Notes: generated from the letters alone by a model not told the origin. 64,000 bases of DNA from Sanderia malayensis (GCA_013076295.1 RQOL01000861.1:310001-374000); one strand, 5' to 3'. Positions 33,778-44,173 are shown, counted from the stretch's first letter. A program made the numbers and translations.

Positions 33778-35042
33778 AGTGCTACTGCAACGAAATTTGA
33801 CATATCAATTTTTTATCTTAAATGATATTTTTATTTTAAATCAGTTTGATGCAATTTTGAGGTGCACCTGACAAGTATAAATTATTATAATTTCACCTTG
33901 AATCAGGCCATTTTTTGCGGAAAATATCACAACGCTGTGACATCACAGTGATGACCAAAAGTATTTTTCGCAAAGGAAGTCAATGGATTTTTTCGAACGT
34001 CGTCTGGTTTTCTTTTAATAGCTGCACTCAGGTTCGCAATATTTGACCTCCGGTTGAACTACTACAAGGGTCAATCTTTTAGCCGTCGTTCTGAAAACAA
34101 TTTGTGTCATTTTGTTTAATGTTAGAGACACAATTTAAGTTTGAAAATGGGTACCTCCAAAAAAATGTGAAGTCATCCCGTGTCGCCATTGTTGCTTCCA
34201 GTTGCTGTGGAAAGACATGTAACCCTGATTTGGCTTATCCCAGGCCCTATTTTTTGTAATTACTTAATTTAATATAAAATTACAGACATTGAATTATTTT
34301 TTTAAACTTCAGAAATTAAAATTCCTTTGATATCACCCCAAAAAGCTCAAATCTTCTGGCATTTGTTTCGGTCGGCTTGGACCTAACCACTCCGGGCGAA
34401 GAGTGATTAGGCACGAGTAAAGAAGCTGAGAGTCACACTTTGGGTTACGAGCTTGTTTACTGCCTCTATTGCAGGAATAGCGTTTGATTTTAGCTTTAAT
34501 CTCATCTTTAAAATCTTTCCCAATATCTCTCTTTACTTCAAAGCAAAAATGAATGCTATAATGAACAAAATCCTGCTATCGTGGTTGATGGGTGCGAATG
34601 ATGTCTGTCTCCTGAACTCCTAAAAAGGCCTTTGTTCTGTTTGATTGGTTTTGAAATACTATCAACAATGTTATGAAACGATACTTTTTCGCAACATTGA
34701 ATAATCGTGCAATTGTCTCCGTTATGTATCTCTACGACATGTAAATTTTTCTATGATTTATTTGCTCCCGAGATAGCCATCATTTGGGTGTTCTTCCCCA
34801 CAGCTCGCCATGTCGAATTTCAGTGAAGAAAGCCTGCTTGACGTTGCAGGCACAACATTTGATGGCATCACAGTGATGTTCTGTTTTCGCATGAAAAAGG
34901 CCAAAAATGCCTACTTTGAAGGTTAATAGAGAAAAAAGTATACATAATTTGCAAATTGTATTGGCGCCACGTTAATCAGTGCATTGAAATCTATAGATTT
35001 TTTAAATAAAAACACCATGTAAAAATTTGTTGCATTAGCACT
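33778..35042. mobile_element. 1.27-kb TTAA-flanked MITE (Kolobok/piggyBac-like)
   Basis: Ends are AGTGCTACTGCAAC on the left and the inverse of AGTGCTAATGCAAC on the right, directly flanked by TTAA (33774-33777 and 35043-35046). Further inward there is weaker inverted similarity, including a ca(t)cacagtgatg motif on each side. There is no ORF. TTAA target duplication is established for Kolobok and piggyBac; which of the two mobilised this copy cannot be told from the sequence alone. Confidence 0.7.
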
Positions 35043-35059
35043 TTAACCCTTTCCGTCTT

Positions 35060-35195
35060 TGTGTGTCACTTGTGACCAAAAGTTGGTTCGAAAAATGTGA
35101 TCCGGTTTTACTGAAAATTGGCCTCTGGTGTACCTCAAGGGTGCTGAATTTGAATCCGAAGTCTAATTTTGAAAACTTTTCATTTTGGGGGCAAA
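35060..35195. repeat. 120-bp dispersed repeat unit (left of copia)
   Basis: The sequence has ttttactgaaaattggc, gtgctgaatttgaatccgaa and ttcattttgggggcaaaaa. The same unit lies at 53600-53725, 54470-54580 and 54590-54690, and a reverse copy lies near 55900-56090. The copia element at 35200-53578 is inserted between two such units. Confidence 0.7.
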
Positions 35196-35254
35196 AAACT
35201 ATTAAAAGTTACGAGTGAAGTGGTCAAAAAGAAGGAATATATTTCATTGTATTA

Positions 35255-35486
35255 AGGCCGGGATACACGGTGAAAGATTTCTGTCAGACAGACTTTTAAA
35301 TTTTTCTTTCAACCGTGTTTCGTCGTGTATCCTTCAACCTGAAAGACATTTATAGACACTGAAAGACTTTCCTGAAAGACTCAAAAGTCTTTCAGACGCA
35401 AGATATTTTTATGAATCATTTCATAAAAATTTCTTGTTCCTGAAAGAACATCAAAGATGCCGACAGGACACGCGTTTATTGAGTTG
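35255..35486 (+). repeat. Harbinger left terminal inverted repeat
   Basis: 232 bp, inverted copy at 38182-38413. Inside it a second level of symmetry is visible: tgaaagac/gtctttca motifs recur several times, so a single arm can itself fold. Confidence 0.95.
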
Positions 35487-35524
35487 TTGTTGCTGTCATC
35501 TTATCACACTTTGCTCAAAACAAG

Positions 35525-36618
35525 ATGGAGGACAACGTCAGTCAACCTAGCGGGTAAGTTTTAATTCTTGTTTCCTTTAAACTTTTACCAATCCTAAAAA
35601 TCTTTCATGCCATATTGTTTCTACCGATGTGGCGTATTAACGATTATACAACGACTTTGCTTTTCGTTTGATCATATATTCAATTCAATTTATCATCAAA
35701 TTTTTCAGGAGTAAACAAGTCGAAAATCTGAATCAAAAAAAGGACAAAGTTGATAAAATAAAGAAAGGAAAGAAGAAGGGGTATGAATGGTCGCACGACG
35801 AGACAATGCAGTTGATAGATTTATGGCAAAATGAGTTTTGTTTGTTTGATACAAAACGTGCAGAATACAGAGATAAAAATAAACGTTTTAATGCCTTAAA
35901 AAGAATAGAAAATGAGTTGAATGAGCAAGGGATCAAAGCTACTATGGATGAAATTACTGCCAAATTGCATAGTCTTCGAGTTTACTACTGTGCAACAAGA
36001 AGCAAAGCAGAATCCTTCAAACGCAAGAGCGGATCTGGTACAGATGAAATTCCGAAAGTGAAGTGGCCATTTTATGAGAAACTATTTTTTCTTAGTGACA
36101 ATGTGACACCACGGAATACTGTTTCAAACCTTGAAAGCAGCAATGAAGGAATGGATATTGAAGAAGAATTTTGTGATTCACCATTATCTACTTATTCAGC
36201 AGAAAGCCTACCTGTTTTTAAAAAAGCAAAACGAAAACTTTTAAACTCTGGATTGACTGGCTGCGCAGATCAAAAGCTCCTGGAAACAGCTACAAGTGTT
36301 TTAGAAGATATACATAATCAGCGCAAAGAGCACACTTCCAAATTGAAGATTTCACCACAATCAGAAAAGACAACAGATGACTTGTATTGTGAGATGCTTG
36401 CCAAACAATTGAAAGAGTTATCAGATGGCCAGGATAAAGAAATTTTAAAGTATCAGATTCAGGGAATGATCCTTCGTGCAAAATTCCAATACAATCCAAC
36501 CAGTGGGTTACTTTCTGAAACATCCACAGAACCTAGTTTCCAACGACAGCCAAGTCAATCAACACAGAGTTCTTTTAGCGATATGTTGAGATCTTCAGAC
36601 TATTATCAAATGAACTAA
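35525..36618 (+). CDS. Harbinger accessory protein, MADF/Myb-like (two exons)
   Basis: Proposed exon 1 is 35525-35553 (MEDNVSQPSG), with donor GTAAGT at 35554. The acceptor tttttcag ends at 35708 and exon 2 is 35709-36618; the phases join exactly, giving about 312 aa. Residues about 30-130 carry a MADF/Myb-SANT-like domain: WSHDETMQLIDLWQNEF, ENELNEQGIKATMDEI and LHSLRVYYCATRSK. The remainder is polar and acidic, with a late helix LAKQLKELSDGQDKEILKYQ. In Harbinger elements this protein binds DNA and helps bring the transposase to the nucleus and TIRs. No lesion is seen. Confidence 0.85.
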
Positions 36619-36751
36619 ATACTTTCTATCTATGGATTTCTAAAGAACCATATAATCAAGAATACTGTTCACAATGTAACAAGTAAATCCTGATTTCAAA
36701 AATATATATCAACAATAACATTAAGTAAAATAATCATGTAATCTAATGTTA

Positions 36752-38211
36752 TCATGCATAAAGAACTTTCCATTGCCAAGGTATTTGTCCTGGACCATTA
36801 AAATATTCACAAAAGGTTTTTCTGATTTCTCTTGCTTTATTGCACACTCTTCCTCCTCCAGTGATCTGTAATGGGGCAATGTTTGGTGAGGCAGCTGATT
36901 CTCTCCAATTTCCAGGAAGGATATTTCCATCATGCCCCTCCTCATCTATGAACCCACTTGGTGTATATGAATCTTTTGATTTTGTTCTTAACATATTGTG
37001 CAAAACAATACTGGCCATCACAGCTGATTTAGCCTTTTCTGGAGTAAGTAAAGCTCTGGTTGCAAACAATCGAAATCTGTTTGCCCATATTCCAAAACCA
37101 TTCTCAGAAATTCTTCTGAACCGAGAGAGGCGGTAGTTGAATATTCTCTCTTCATCTGTACATGATTTGTGGGCATATGGTTTCATTGAATGGTTGTCCA
37201 AGGGGAATGCATCATCTGCCACAAAAACAATTGGCAATTTTTGTTGATAACCAAAATCTTGCCAATATGGATGTGGATTTGTTGGAAGCTCCATCGGTGG
37301 AGGAAAGTTCAGTCTGTTCTCTTTAAATAATTTATAAAACTTGGAATTCCTGTATACCCCACCATCACTGATTCTCCCTTGACATCCAACTTCAGCTATT
37401 AAGAACTTGTAATCATAGTCTATAAACCCTAATAGTACAATGCTGTGAAAACCCTTATAGTTGAAAAATTGAGAGCCTCCGTCATTAGGACATATGATAC
37501 CAACATGCTTGCCATCAGCAGCTGCAAAACAGTTTGGAAATTGCCATCTGTCATCTGTTTTATTGGCAATATCCAACCATTCATTCGGTGTTTGAGGCAC
37601 ACTCAGATATTCAGGTGCTAAAACTTGATATATTGCATCACAAACAGGCTTGATAAACTGTGCTATTGTGCTTTTATGAATGCGGTATTGGTACATTAGG
37701 CTGGCATATGTTTCTCCTGTTGCCAGATATCTAAGTGTCACTGCAAGCTTTTCCTCTGCTGTTATTGGATGACGCATGTTTGTTGTTTTCTTCGTAATGA
37801 GAGGGCGCATTTTTTCCAACAACTCCTGAAAAATAGTACATTAAAACTTTAGCATTTTTAACAGTTAAACAACTTGGAAGCAGAAATAGGTGAAGTGAAG
37901 CAGGGGCTCCCCATGGTACCATATATACATGAAAATAATATATTTCACTTTACCTGGTAGGTCTCTGTGTTCATTCGTAAATATTTACGAAACTCTCCTT
38001 CGTCATGCAGCCATAATTCTGCAAATATACTGCCAAATGCGCTTGTCTCCAACCTGTTTGCTAACCATGGTTTCACCCAAATTGATTTCTTACGATTTTT
38101 AAATGTGTTTTTACGCTTTTTTAATGCCAATAATATGCCTACACTAGCAATGATAATATCTTCTTCCTCCATGTTTTCATGCAACTCAATAAACGCGTGT
38201 CTTGTCGGCAT
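36752..38211 (-). CDS. Harbinger DDE transposase (two exons)
   Basis: Exon 1 is 38211-37954 (86 codons; KKSIWVKPWLANR and EFRKYLRMNTETYQ), followed by donor GTAAAG. The acceptor tatttttcag precedes exon 2, 37825-36752, in phase, for about 443 aa. Catalytic residues: D190 in AADGKHVGI, D291 in VADDAFPL and E327 in ENGFGIWANRF. The late VMASIVLHNML block is typical of DDE_Tnp_4. It would cut the TIR ends and insert at TWA sites. The gene faces the accessory gene with 133 bp between their stops. All key residues are present, so it may be active. Confidence 0.9.
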
Positions 38212-38413
38212 CTTTGATGTTCTTTCAGGAACAAGAAATTTTTATGAAATGATTCATAAAAATATCTTGCGTCTGAAAGACTTTTGAGTCTTTCAGGAAA
38301 GTCTTTCAGTGTCTATAAATGTCTTTCAGGTTGAAGGATACACGACGAAACACGGTTGAAAGAAAAATTTAAAAGTCTGTCTGACAGAAATCTTTCACCG
38401 TGTATCCCGGCCT
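38182..38413 (-). repeat. Harbinger right terminal inverted repeat
   Basis: Inverted copy of 35255-35486; one difference noticed (gacaAgaca against gacaGgaca). The start codon of the transposase (38211) lies inside the repeat, so the TIR supplies the promoter and the first ten codons. Confidence 0.95.
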
Positions 38414-38454
38414 TTACTCAAATCAAACGTAAAACAGCAACTAAGAATGAAAAT

Positions 38455-38766
38455 TATGGCACGCCATACATGACAAAAGTGGTTCAAAGTCATATGGTGA
38501 AGGTCGAGGTGAATACATGCTGGTCTGAGATGCATAATCGATGACTGAAAGGTATCGAGTTGGGGTTGAAATCTACCAACTACCAAATGAAAATTGCTTT
38601 TTTCTATTGAAAATAAATGACTGTTGTGTGAAATAATTCCATCTTGGGTTGGAATTCACCAAGGATGCATTGAAATGCATCAGGCTTAGGTTCAATTTCA
38701 TCGATTGAAACTTATCCATTGCTATATATTGAAATCCATCGAGCATAGGTTGAGAATTCACCAATT
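38455..38766 (+). repeat. HECT transposon left TIR, outer part
   Basis: About 312 bp, inverted at about 43166-43477, with only a few substitutions noticed. The outermost 14 bases TATGGCACGCCATA are themselves nearly palindromic. Confidence 0.9.
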
Positions 38767-38967
38767 GAAATACATCAATTGAAATTCATCAATTGAAATA
38801 CATCGATTGAAATTCATCGATTGAAATTCATCGATTGAAATGCATCGATTGAAATTCATCAATTGAAATACATCGATTGAAATTCATCGATTGAAATTCA
38901 CCGATTGAAATTCACCGATTGAAATACATCGATTGAAATTCATCGATTGAAATTCATCGATTGAAAA
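38755..38967 (+). repeat. 15-bp minisatellite inside the left TIR
   Basis: About 14 units of the type attgaaattcatcg, with variants at two or three positions (att/ata, atcg/atca/accg). Each typical unit holds ATCGAT, and the array ends 50 bp before the HECT start codon. The right TIR carries the inverse array. Confidence 0.9.
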
Positions 38968-39016
38968 CTTGGCGCCATTCTCCTAGTGTGCATTAGGTTT
39001 TTATAGAGTTCAGAAA

Positions 39017-41251
39017 ATGGCGGAAAACACGAGGACGACAATAATGGAGTTAGCAGCTCGAGTAGGGGAGTTGTCAAGTGCGATAGCCCAGTGTGAACAG
39101 AGTGATGGAATCTCCAGTGGAAGAGAGAGAAGTCAAGCAAGTGGCAACAACACTAATGTTGAACAAGAAATATCGCATTTATTTAGGCGAAGAAATGCGA
39201 TGCCAACTACAGATGAGAGAAGTAGGTCTACATTCATCAGACCGTCACCAAGGCCAAGTGGCAATGCCATTAATCCACTTTCATCGCCAGCTTTGTCTGA
39301 TCAAGCTATGGCACCAATTTACGCAGTAAGAAGAAACTTTGGAGGCAGATCTTTACCCCGAAGGAAGCAAAGATCAACACCAAAACGACCGGTGGTGCAA
39401 GGGCCGTTCCTTCGCGATATAGTTTTACTATCTGGACCAAACAATGATCTCGTTCCAAGACAGAGCACCAAGTTATGGCTTTCTGAGCACGGACATGTGA
39501 TGTCTGGCATTGAGCTACAAAAACAATGGACCAGTGAACAGGTTGTTGACTGCCTCAGAAATGCATTTGATGACAAGCTTACAGGTCTGACAACAATAGA
39601 AATTTTGATGTCTGTCCACACGAAGCTATTACCACCCACAATAGCCCCTGGACAAAGCTTGAATGGGATGATGGTATTCAGAATTTTCAAAGAGAAGCCA
39701 ATATATGTTCGCCCTTCCGATATAATTCTTTTGAATCCTCCAAAAAAGAGAAGGAAATTTGAGGCATGTGATACTGATTCTGAGGATGTTGATGAGCCTG
39801 AACTTCCACCTGCTTTTGATGTCGGTCAAGCTCATTTCAGCCCTTCTGACAATCAAGATTTCTTCCCAGGTTCTTCTCAAGTTACTGATAACTCCCAGGG
39901 GTGTGCAGAAGGCATAGCTTCTGGTACAGCAGATGCAAACCATTCAGCTCAAACTGATTTCACCAGTATCTCAAGAAATGGATGGATGGAAACTTCTGTT
40001 AAAACAACAGTTGGGAGCACAATCCAAGCAAGCTCTGTCATTGACTTGACAGAAGAGTATAATGCTCTGCTTAACATTAGTTTTTCTGATGATGAAGATG
40101 AGAGAGAACATCTCATTTTAAACAACAACAATTCCCCAGCATCAAATAGTGAAGAAACTATCGAAAATTTGCTTTTCCAGTTAACATCAGCAATAAGCAA
40201 TGAACAGATTTCCAAGTTCAATGTGAGCAGAAATCACATTTGGGAGTCTGCAAGGAGAAGCTTTGGAAAGAAGTCATTTTCAGCAAACCATAAAGTATCT
40301 GTCAAGTTCACAGATGATGATGGCCTTTCTGAAGGAGCTGTGGACCTTGGTGGTCCCACACAGGAGTTCTTTAATCTGTTGTTGAATGAACTCCAAAAAG
40401 GCAGCCTTTTTGAAGGCAAATGCATCAGTAGCCAAAATATCACATGTTACACCACCAGCCTCAACAATGGTGACTACAGATTAGCTGGCAAAATTATGGC
40501 CATGTCCATTGTTCATGGTGGCCCAGCACCTGGGTTCTTCTCCCCAGTTCTTTTTAATGCTTTGGCATATGGCCCAGAAAACATCAGTGTTGGCCTTGAT
40601 GATGTAGCAGACCAAAAAATGTATGGTGATCTTGTTGCCCTAAAAGATAGCGAGAATAAAGAGTCAATTGAGCAATGCCTAGATAACCTTGAAACCATCA
40701 CTAATTTGGCTGGTATAAATACAATAGTGAGAAAAGCAGATGACAAGTTGCGGGTCATAAATGATGTTGCCAAGTGGTATGTTTTGGGAAAAACGAGACC
40801 TGCCTTTGAAGAATTGAAGAATGGCCTTTCAATGTTAGGCATCATGGATGCCTTCAGAAGCATATTTTGTTACAAAGAGGCAACTTTATCATCTGAATCA
40901 TTTGAACAGTTGTTTCAAACAAAGAGAAGTGAAGCTGGTTCAAATTATTTTATTGCTGAGAGCAGGATTATCATGTATTGGCGAGATTATCTGCAAGAGG
41001 TAGATGATAAAGAAGCTGATTCTTCATTTGGAGAAATTCTTGCATTCTCTACTGGATCCAGTAAAGTTCCACCACTTGGTTTCATTCCAAAACCCAGCAT
41101 TGAATTTTTACATTCATCTCAATCCAGATTTCCACAAGGTAATACCTGTGGATGTGTCTTGAAACTACCAACCATGCACACAAGTTACCAATCATTCAAA
41201 GATGATATGGACTTTGCTTTTAAGAACTGCCATGGTTTTGGTATGCCATAG
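39017..41251 (+). CDS. HECT-domain E3 ubiquitin ligase, G2E3-like, carried by the transposon
   Basis: A single open frame of 744 aa starts at 39017, 50 bp after the left minisatellite. Residues 1-130 are polar. A conserved block, PFLRDIVLLSGPNNDLVPRQ, with LPPTIAPGQ and RIFKEKPIYVRPSDI follows (about 132-240), then an acidic, Ser-rich linker with VIDLTEEYNALL. The HECT domain covers about 405-744: FTDDDGLSEGAVDLGGPTQE (N-lobe) and, near the end, GNTCGCVLKLPTM, where C711 matches the catalytic thioester cysteine, and the terminal FKNCHGFGM. HECT enzymes accept ubiquitin from an E2 on this Cys and pass it to a substrate. Closest relatives by pattern are G2/M-phase-specific E3-like proteins. The frame is intact and intronless. 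Its role in transposition is unknown. Confidence 0.9.
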   Translation: MAENTRTTIMELAARVGELSSAIAQCEQSDGISSGRERSQASGNNTNVEQEISHLFRRRNAMPTTDERSRSTFIRPSPRPSGNAINPLSSPALSDQAMAPIYAVRRNFGGRSLPRRKQRSTPKRPVVQGPFLRDIVLLSGPNNDLVPRQSTKLWLSEHGHVMSGIELQKQWTSEQVVDCLRNAFDDKLTGLTTIEILMSVHTKLLPPTIAPGQSLNGMMVFRIFKEKPIYVRPSDIILLNPPKKRRKFEACDTDSEDVDEPELPPAFDVGQAHFSPSDNQDFFPGSSQVTDNSQGCAEGIASGTADANHSAQTDFTSISRNGWMETSVKTTVGSTIQASSVIDLTEEYNALLNISFSDDEDEREHLILNNNNSPASNSEETIENLLFQLTSAISNEQISKFNVSRNHIWESARRSFGKKSFSANHKVSVKFTDDDGLSEGAVDLGGPTQEFFNLLLNELQKGSLFEGKCISSQNITCYTTSLNNGDYRLAGKIMAMSIVHGGPAPGFFSPVLFNALAYGPENISVGLDDVADQKMYGDLVALKDSENKESIEQCLDNLETITNLAGINTIVRKADDKLRVINDVAKWYVLGKTRPAFEELKNGLSMLGIMDAFRSIFCYKEATLSSESFEQLFQTKRSEAGSNYFIAESRIIMYWRDYLQEVDDKEADSSFGEILAFSTGSSKVPPLGFIPKPSIEFLHSSQSRFPQGNTCGCVLKLPTMHTSYQSFKDDMDFAFKNCHGFGMP

Positions 41252-41481
41252 ATGAAGTTTACTTTAGCTACTTTTGTCATATATTCCCCAGGGGGTGGTA
41301 CTCAAGTATATATAGTACAATAGACCCAAAGAAATAATTTTTCTGACCATAGCCAAAAGTTATGAAGTCAGTATCTCAAATCTGCAGAAATGTACTCTAA
41401 CTGATAAGTTTTTTCATGATATATTGGGATATATAAGTTTTAGTAATGTTATTTAAAGATTCCAATTTTGTTTCTTTTTGC
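41252..41481. other. Intergenic gap between convergent transposon genes
   Basis: A 230-bp AT-rich stretch between the HECT and transposase stop codons. It contains possible polyadenylation-like AT runs on both strands, but no clear AATAAA pair; nothing else is seen. Confidence 0.5.
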
Positions 41482-42939
41482 TTAAGTGTTTGTTATGTTC
41501 ATCAGTATATATTGCACTTCATTGAACACACTTAGTCCATGATTGTTGTCATTTCTGAGTGGATTTATATGCCTCAGTGAAAATTGTAGCTGTTCTTCTG
41601 AATATTGGGGATTTATTTCAGGTACCACTACATTGTTATCAGTCTCAATGTCTTGAATGGGACCATCAATATCTATACCATAACGAGGCATTTCATCTTG
41701 ATGAAGCACTAAAGAGCTGGGATTGGATGCTAGGGAAGAATTCCACAGTGCAATTGGCGTCATATATCTCATTGTTCTTAACTGATGGTGATTCCATTGC
41801 GTTTTAAGTTCTCTTAAGGACTCGTTGATTCTCGGGAGAAAGACAAAATGTAAAGCAGACAAATCTACCTCACTGTGGGCATCCATCATTTCGTTTTCCT
41901 CCATAAAATAAAATAAGTCTTTATAGTAAGATGTTACCACGCGATTAACGTCTGACCACAGCCTTTCTATTCGCTGATTGTGAATGCTGCGACCACATAT
42001 AAAACTACCTCTGTTAAGACCTCGCATTTGCAACATAAACCTAGCAACGTCCACGTTCTCAACACCACGATCCCCACGAACTCGTTGAGGAAGACCAAAG
42101 TCATTTACCCCGCTTACAAATACGTCTAGTGCTGTCGATGCCAAGTTGTTTTGAGCACAAACCAAATAAATAATGCATCGACTATATCCATCAATGCAAC
42201 CATGGATAACGAAGCGCCAAGAAATGAGCTTGTGATTCGAATCCATATGCCACAGGTCATTCGCCGCTGCAACGTTGTAAGCTCTTCTTCGGATTGCTGT
42301 TCGGTGTCTGATTGCTCTTCCTATAGCATCCACTAAGGACAGCCTTTCACGAACTCTCTGCCGTGGAACAAATATTCCTCTGCCAAGAAGGCTTCCCTTT
42401 ATCAAACTCTCTCCGGCAAATGGAGTTAATCTGAGAATTTCCGATACATGATAATCCAAATCTTCATCAGAAATATCTGAAAAATTTTCGAGCATGTTAA
42501 ATTCAGCCCTTCGTCTCAGCAAGGTGCGCTCATTAATGCCAAGGCTTGACGCTATTTTCCTCCAGCTCATACCTGTTTCTCTCAGGCATTCGATTTGCTG
42601 CCTGGTAATAACATACCTTGGCCGTCCACCGGTTGATACTTGTTCTGTCTGTGTCTCCATTGCAGTAGAATTCCCATGCTGTTCCGTGTTATGGGCATTA
42701 AGGTCGTAAAGCAAAGTGCATAAACCATTAATGAGTCCCTCCATCATATCCTTTACTGCGTAATAGCCATGCACATTTGTGATTGCAAGGGAGATGCCCA
42801 TAAAAATACGAATCGCATCTTCAAGTTTGCGGACAGAATACTCTAAAGAAAAATCACTTGACGAACTATTTTCATTTATAAAAGTAACCAAGTTGTCTAC
42901 TGAAAGGAAGAAAAGTCTAAGATCCTCTTCCGTTGACAT
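41482..42939 (-). CDS. rve-type integrase-like transposase
   Basis: A 485-aa open frame starts at 42939, just inside the right TIR. Residues about 104-145 form a helix-turn-helix ([20 protein letters not shown] then [13 protein letters not shown]). The catalytic core runs about 225-400: D233 in [14 protein letters not shown]290 in [11 protein letters not shown] and E325 in [15 protein letters not shown]290-E325 spacing is the 34-35 residues of retroviral-type integrase cores, and a [19 protein letters not shown] block follows. This enzyme should recognise the TIRs and carry out excision and insertion. The C-terminal 90 residues have no recognised domain. It converges with the HECT gene, with 230 bp between stops. 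No lesion is seen. Confidence 0.9.
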   Translation of the reverse strand: MSTEEDLRLFFLSVDNLVTFINENSSSSDFSLEYSVRKLEDAIRIFMGISLAITNVHGYYAVKDMMEGLINGLCTLLYDLNAHNTEQHGNSTAMETQTEQVSTGGRPRYVITRQQIECLRETGMSWRKIASSLGINERTLLRRRAEFNMLENFSDISDEDLDYHVSEILRLTPFAGESLIKGSLLGRGIFVPRQRVRERLSLVDAIGRAIRHRTAIRRRAYNVAAANDLWHMDSNHKLISWRFVIHGCIDGYSRCIIYLVCAQNNLASTALDVFVSGVNDFGLPQRVRGDRGVENVDVARFMLQMRGLNRGSFICGRSIHNQRIERLWSDVNRVVTSYYKDLFYFMEENEMMDAHSEVDLSALHFVFLPRINESLRELKTQWNHHQLRTMRYMTPIALWNSSLASNPSSLVLHQDEMPRYGIDIDGPIQDIETDNNVVVPEINPQYSEEQLQFSLRHINPLRNDNNHGLSVFNEVQYILMNITNT

Positions 42940-42994
42940 GTTTATAAAAACTGGCCTAAATCATGTGACAATGGCTCCATGACACTATTCAACA

Positions 42995-43178
42995 TTCAAT
43001 CGGTGAATTTCAATCGGTGAATTTCAATCGATGAATTTCAATCGATGTATTTCAATTGATGAATTTCAATCGATGTATTTCAATCGATGAATTTCAATCG
43101 ATGTATTTCAATCGATGAATTTCAATCGATGTATTTCAATCGATGAATTTCAATTGATGTATTTCAATCGGTGAATTC
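42995..43178 (-). repeat. 15-bp minisatellite inside the right TIR
   Basis: About 12 units, inverse of the left array. It ends 56 bp upstream of the transposase start codon, so each gene of the element starts next to one array. Confidence 0.9.
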
Positions 43179-43477
43179 TCAACCTATGCTCGATGGATTT
43201 CAATATATAGCAATGGATAAGTTTCAATCGATGAAATTGAACCTAAGCCTGATGCATTTCAATGCATCCTTGGTGAATTCCAACCCAAGATGGAATTATT
43301 TCACACATCAGTCATTTATTTTCAATAGAAAAAAGCAATTTTCATTTGGTAGTTGGTAGATTTCAACCCCAACTCGATACCTTTCAGTCATCGATTATGC
43401 ATCTCAGACCAGGATGTATTCACCTCGACCTTCACCATATGACTTTGAACCACTTTTGTCATGTATGGCGTGCCATA
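43166..43477 (-). repeat. HECT transposon right TIR, outer part
   Basis: Inverted copy of 38455-38766, ending ...GGCGTGCCATA, followed directly by the duplicated GAAAAT. Confidence 0.9.
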
Positions 43478-43483
43478 GAAAAT

Positions 43484-43584
43484 CATACAATTTGAGCCTG
43501 TTAGTCTAAAGGTCAATCACAAGCTACAAAATGTCAATCAGGATTACAAATACGAGTTATAATAATGATCATAGATTCTTAATA
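43484..43584 (-). repeat. Copia 3' LTR, innermost piece
   Basis: Carries the start of the LTR (TATTAAGAATC on the minus strand, ending at 43584), next to the polypurine tract. The other pieces are at 38417-38454 and 35200-35254. Summed without the duplicated target sites, the three pieces give 194 bp, equal to the right LTR. Confidence 0.85.
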
Positions 43585-43680
43585 CTCCCACTTTATGAGT
43601 ATTTGTATGTCTTTACTTCGAATGTTCTACAGGATCAAGAGGAGTACTAACTGGTTTGAAGTCGGCCATGCCAAACCTTT

Positions 43681-44170
43681 TCAAGATGCTTTCAAGATGC
43701 TTTCAAGATAGGATTTTTCATTCATTCTCAAGAATTTCCGTTTCCTTTCACGCTTGATAGCCATTCCAAGGAGATAGTGTGCCTCAGTCAGGTCTTCCAT
43801 GTCAAAATTCTCTCTGAAGGCTTTCTTTTCTCTGTTTAACAAGCTTTGATCATTTGATGCTTGAATCAACATACACCGCAATAATTATCAGGCTTGATTT
43901 GTCTGACTTTGAATAGATGCACTGATCAGCATCACTCTGCGCATAACAAGACTCTTGAGTTAAAACAGTCAGCCAACATCTGGCTGACTGTTTTAACCCA
44001 TATAGGCTTTTATTTAATTTGCGCACCATATTGGGTCTCTGCTTGTCTTTGTATCCATCTGGTTGCTGCATCTATATCTCATGATCTATTTCTCCATTTA
44101 GGAATGCCGTCTTAACATCCATCTGGTGCACGTCTAAGTCTAGTGCATTCGCTATTGCTAGAACAGTTCT
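43681..44170 (-). pseudogene. Copia reverse transcriptase, C-terminal part
   Basis: Continues after the insertion: LAIANALDLDVHQMDVKTAF (catalytic Asp in VKTAF), MQQPDGYKDKQRPNMVRKLN, KSLYGLKQSARCW and VYVDSSIKAS, where the expected VDD is VDS. It ends shortly before the polypurine tract, so RNase H is absent. A short 12-bp tandem (tttcaagatgct) occurs at 43678-43702. Confidence 0.8.
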
Positions 44171-44173
44171 TAT

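Larger units (their letters stand above)
35255..38413. mobile_element. Apparently intact PIF/Harbinger transposon, TSD TTA
   Basis: 3159 bp with terminal inverted repeats 35255-35486 and 38182-38413 (232 bp, beginning AGGCCGGGATACACGG), essentially identical. TTA is duplicated at 35252-35254 and 38414-38416, the 3-bp TWA duplication known for this superfamily. The two divergent outer ends carry the two genes expected for Harbinger: a MADF/Myb-like protein (plus) and a DDE transposase (minus), in convergent orientation and both open after one intron each. The near-identical TIRs suggest a recent insertion. Confidence 0.95.
38455..43477. mobile_element. 5.02-kb DNA transposon carrying an rve-type transposase and a HECT E3 ligase
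   Basis: Ends read TATGGCACGCCATACATGAC and its inverse; GAAAAT is duplicated at 38449-38454 and 43478-43483. The terminal inverted repeats extend about 0.5 kb (38455-38967, 42995-43477). They consist of a roughly 312-bp near-identical outer part and an inner 15-bp minisatellite. Between them are only two genes, in convergent orientation: HECT ligase (plus) and integrase-like transposase (minus), both open. The uninterrupted right copia LTR shows the pre-insertion site. The 6-bp duplication and rve-like enzyme recall the IS3EU or Ginger groups, from memory and not tested. The HECT gene is the unusual cargo. Confidence 0.9.

Noticed and set aside
38755..38967. CRISPR-like array
   Set aside because: The 15-bp units are directly contiguous without unique spacers, lie in a eukaryotic transposon TIR and have a mirror copy on the other side.
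39319..40863. Several minus-strand ORFs of 69-123 aa opposite the HECT gene
   Set aside because: Shadows of the 744-aa HECT frame; none has domain features.
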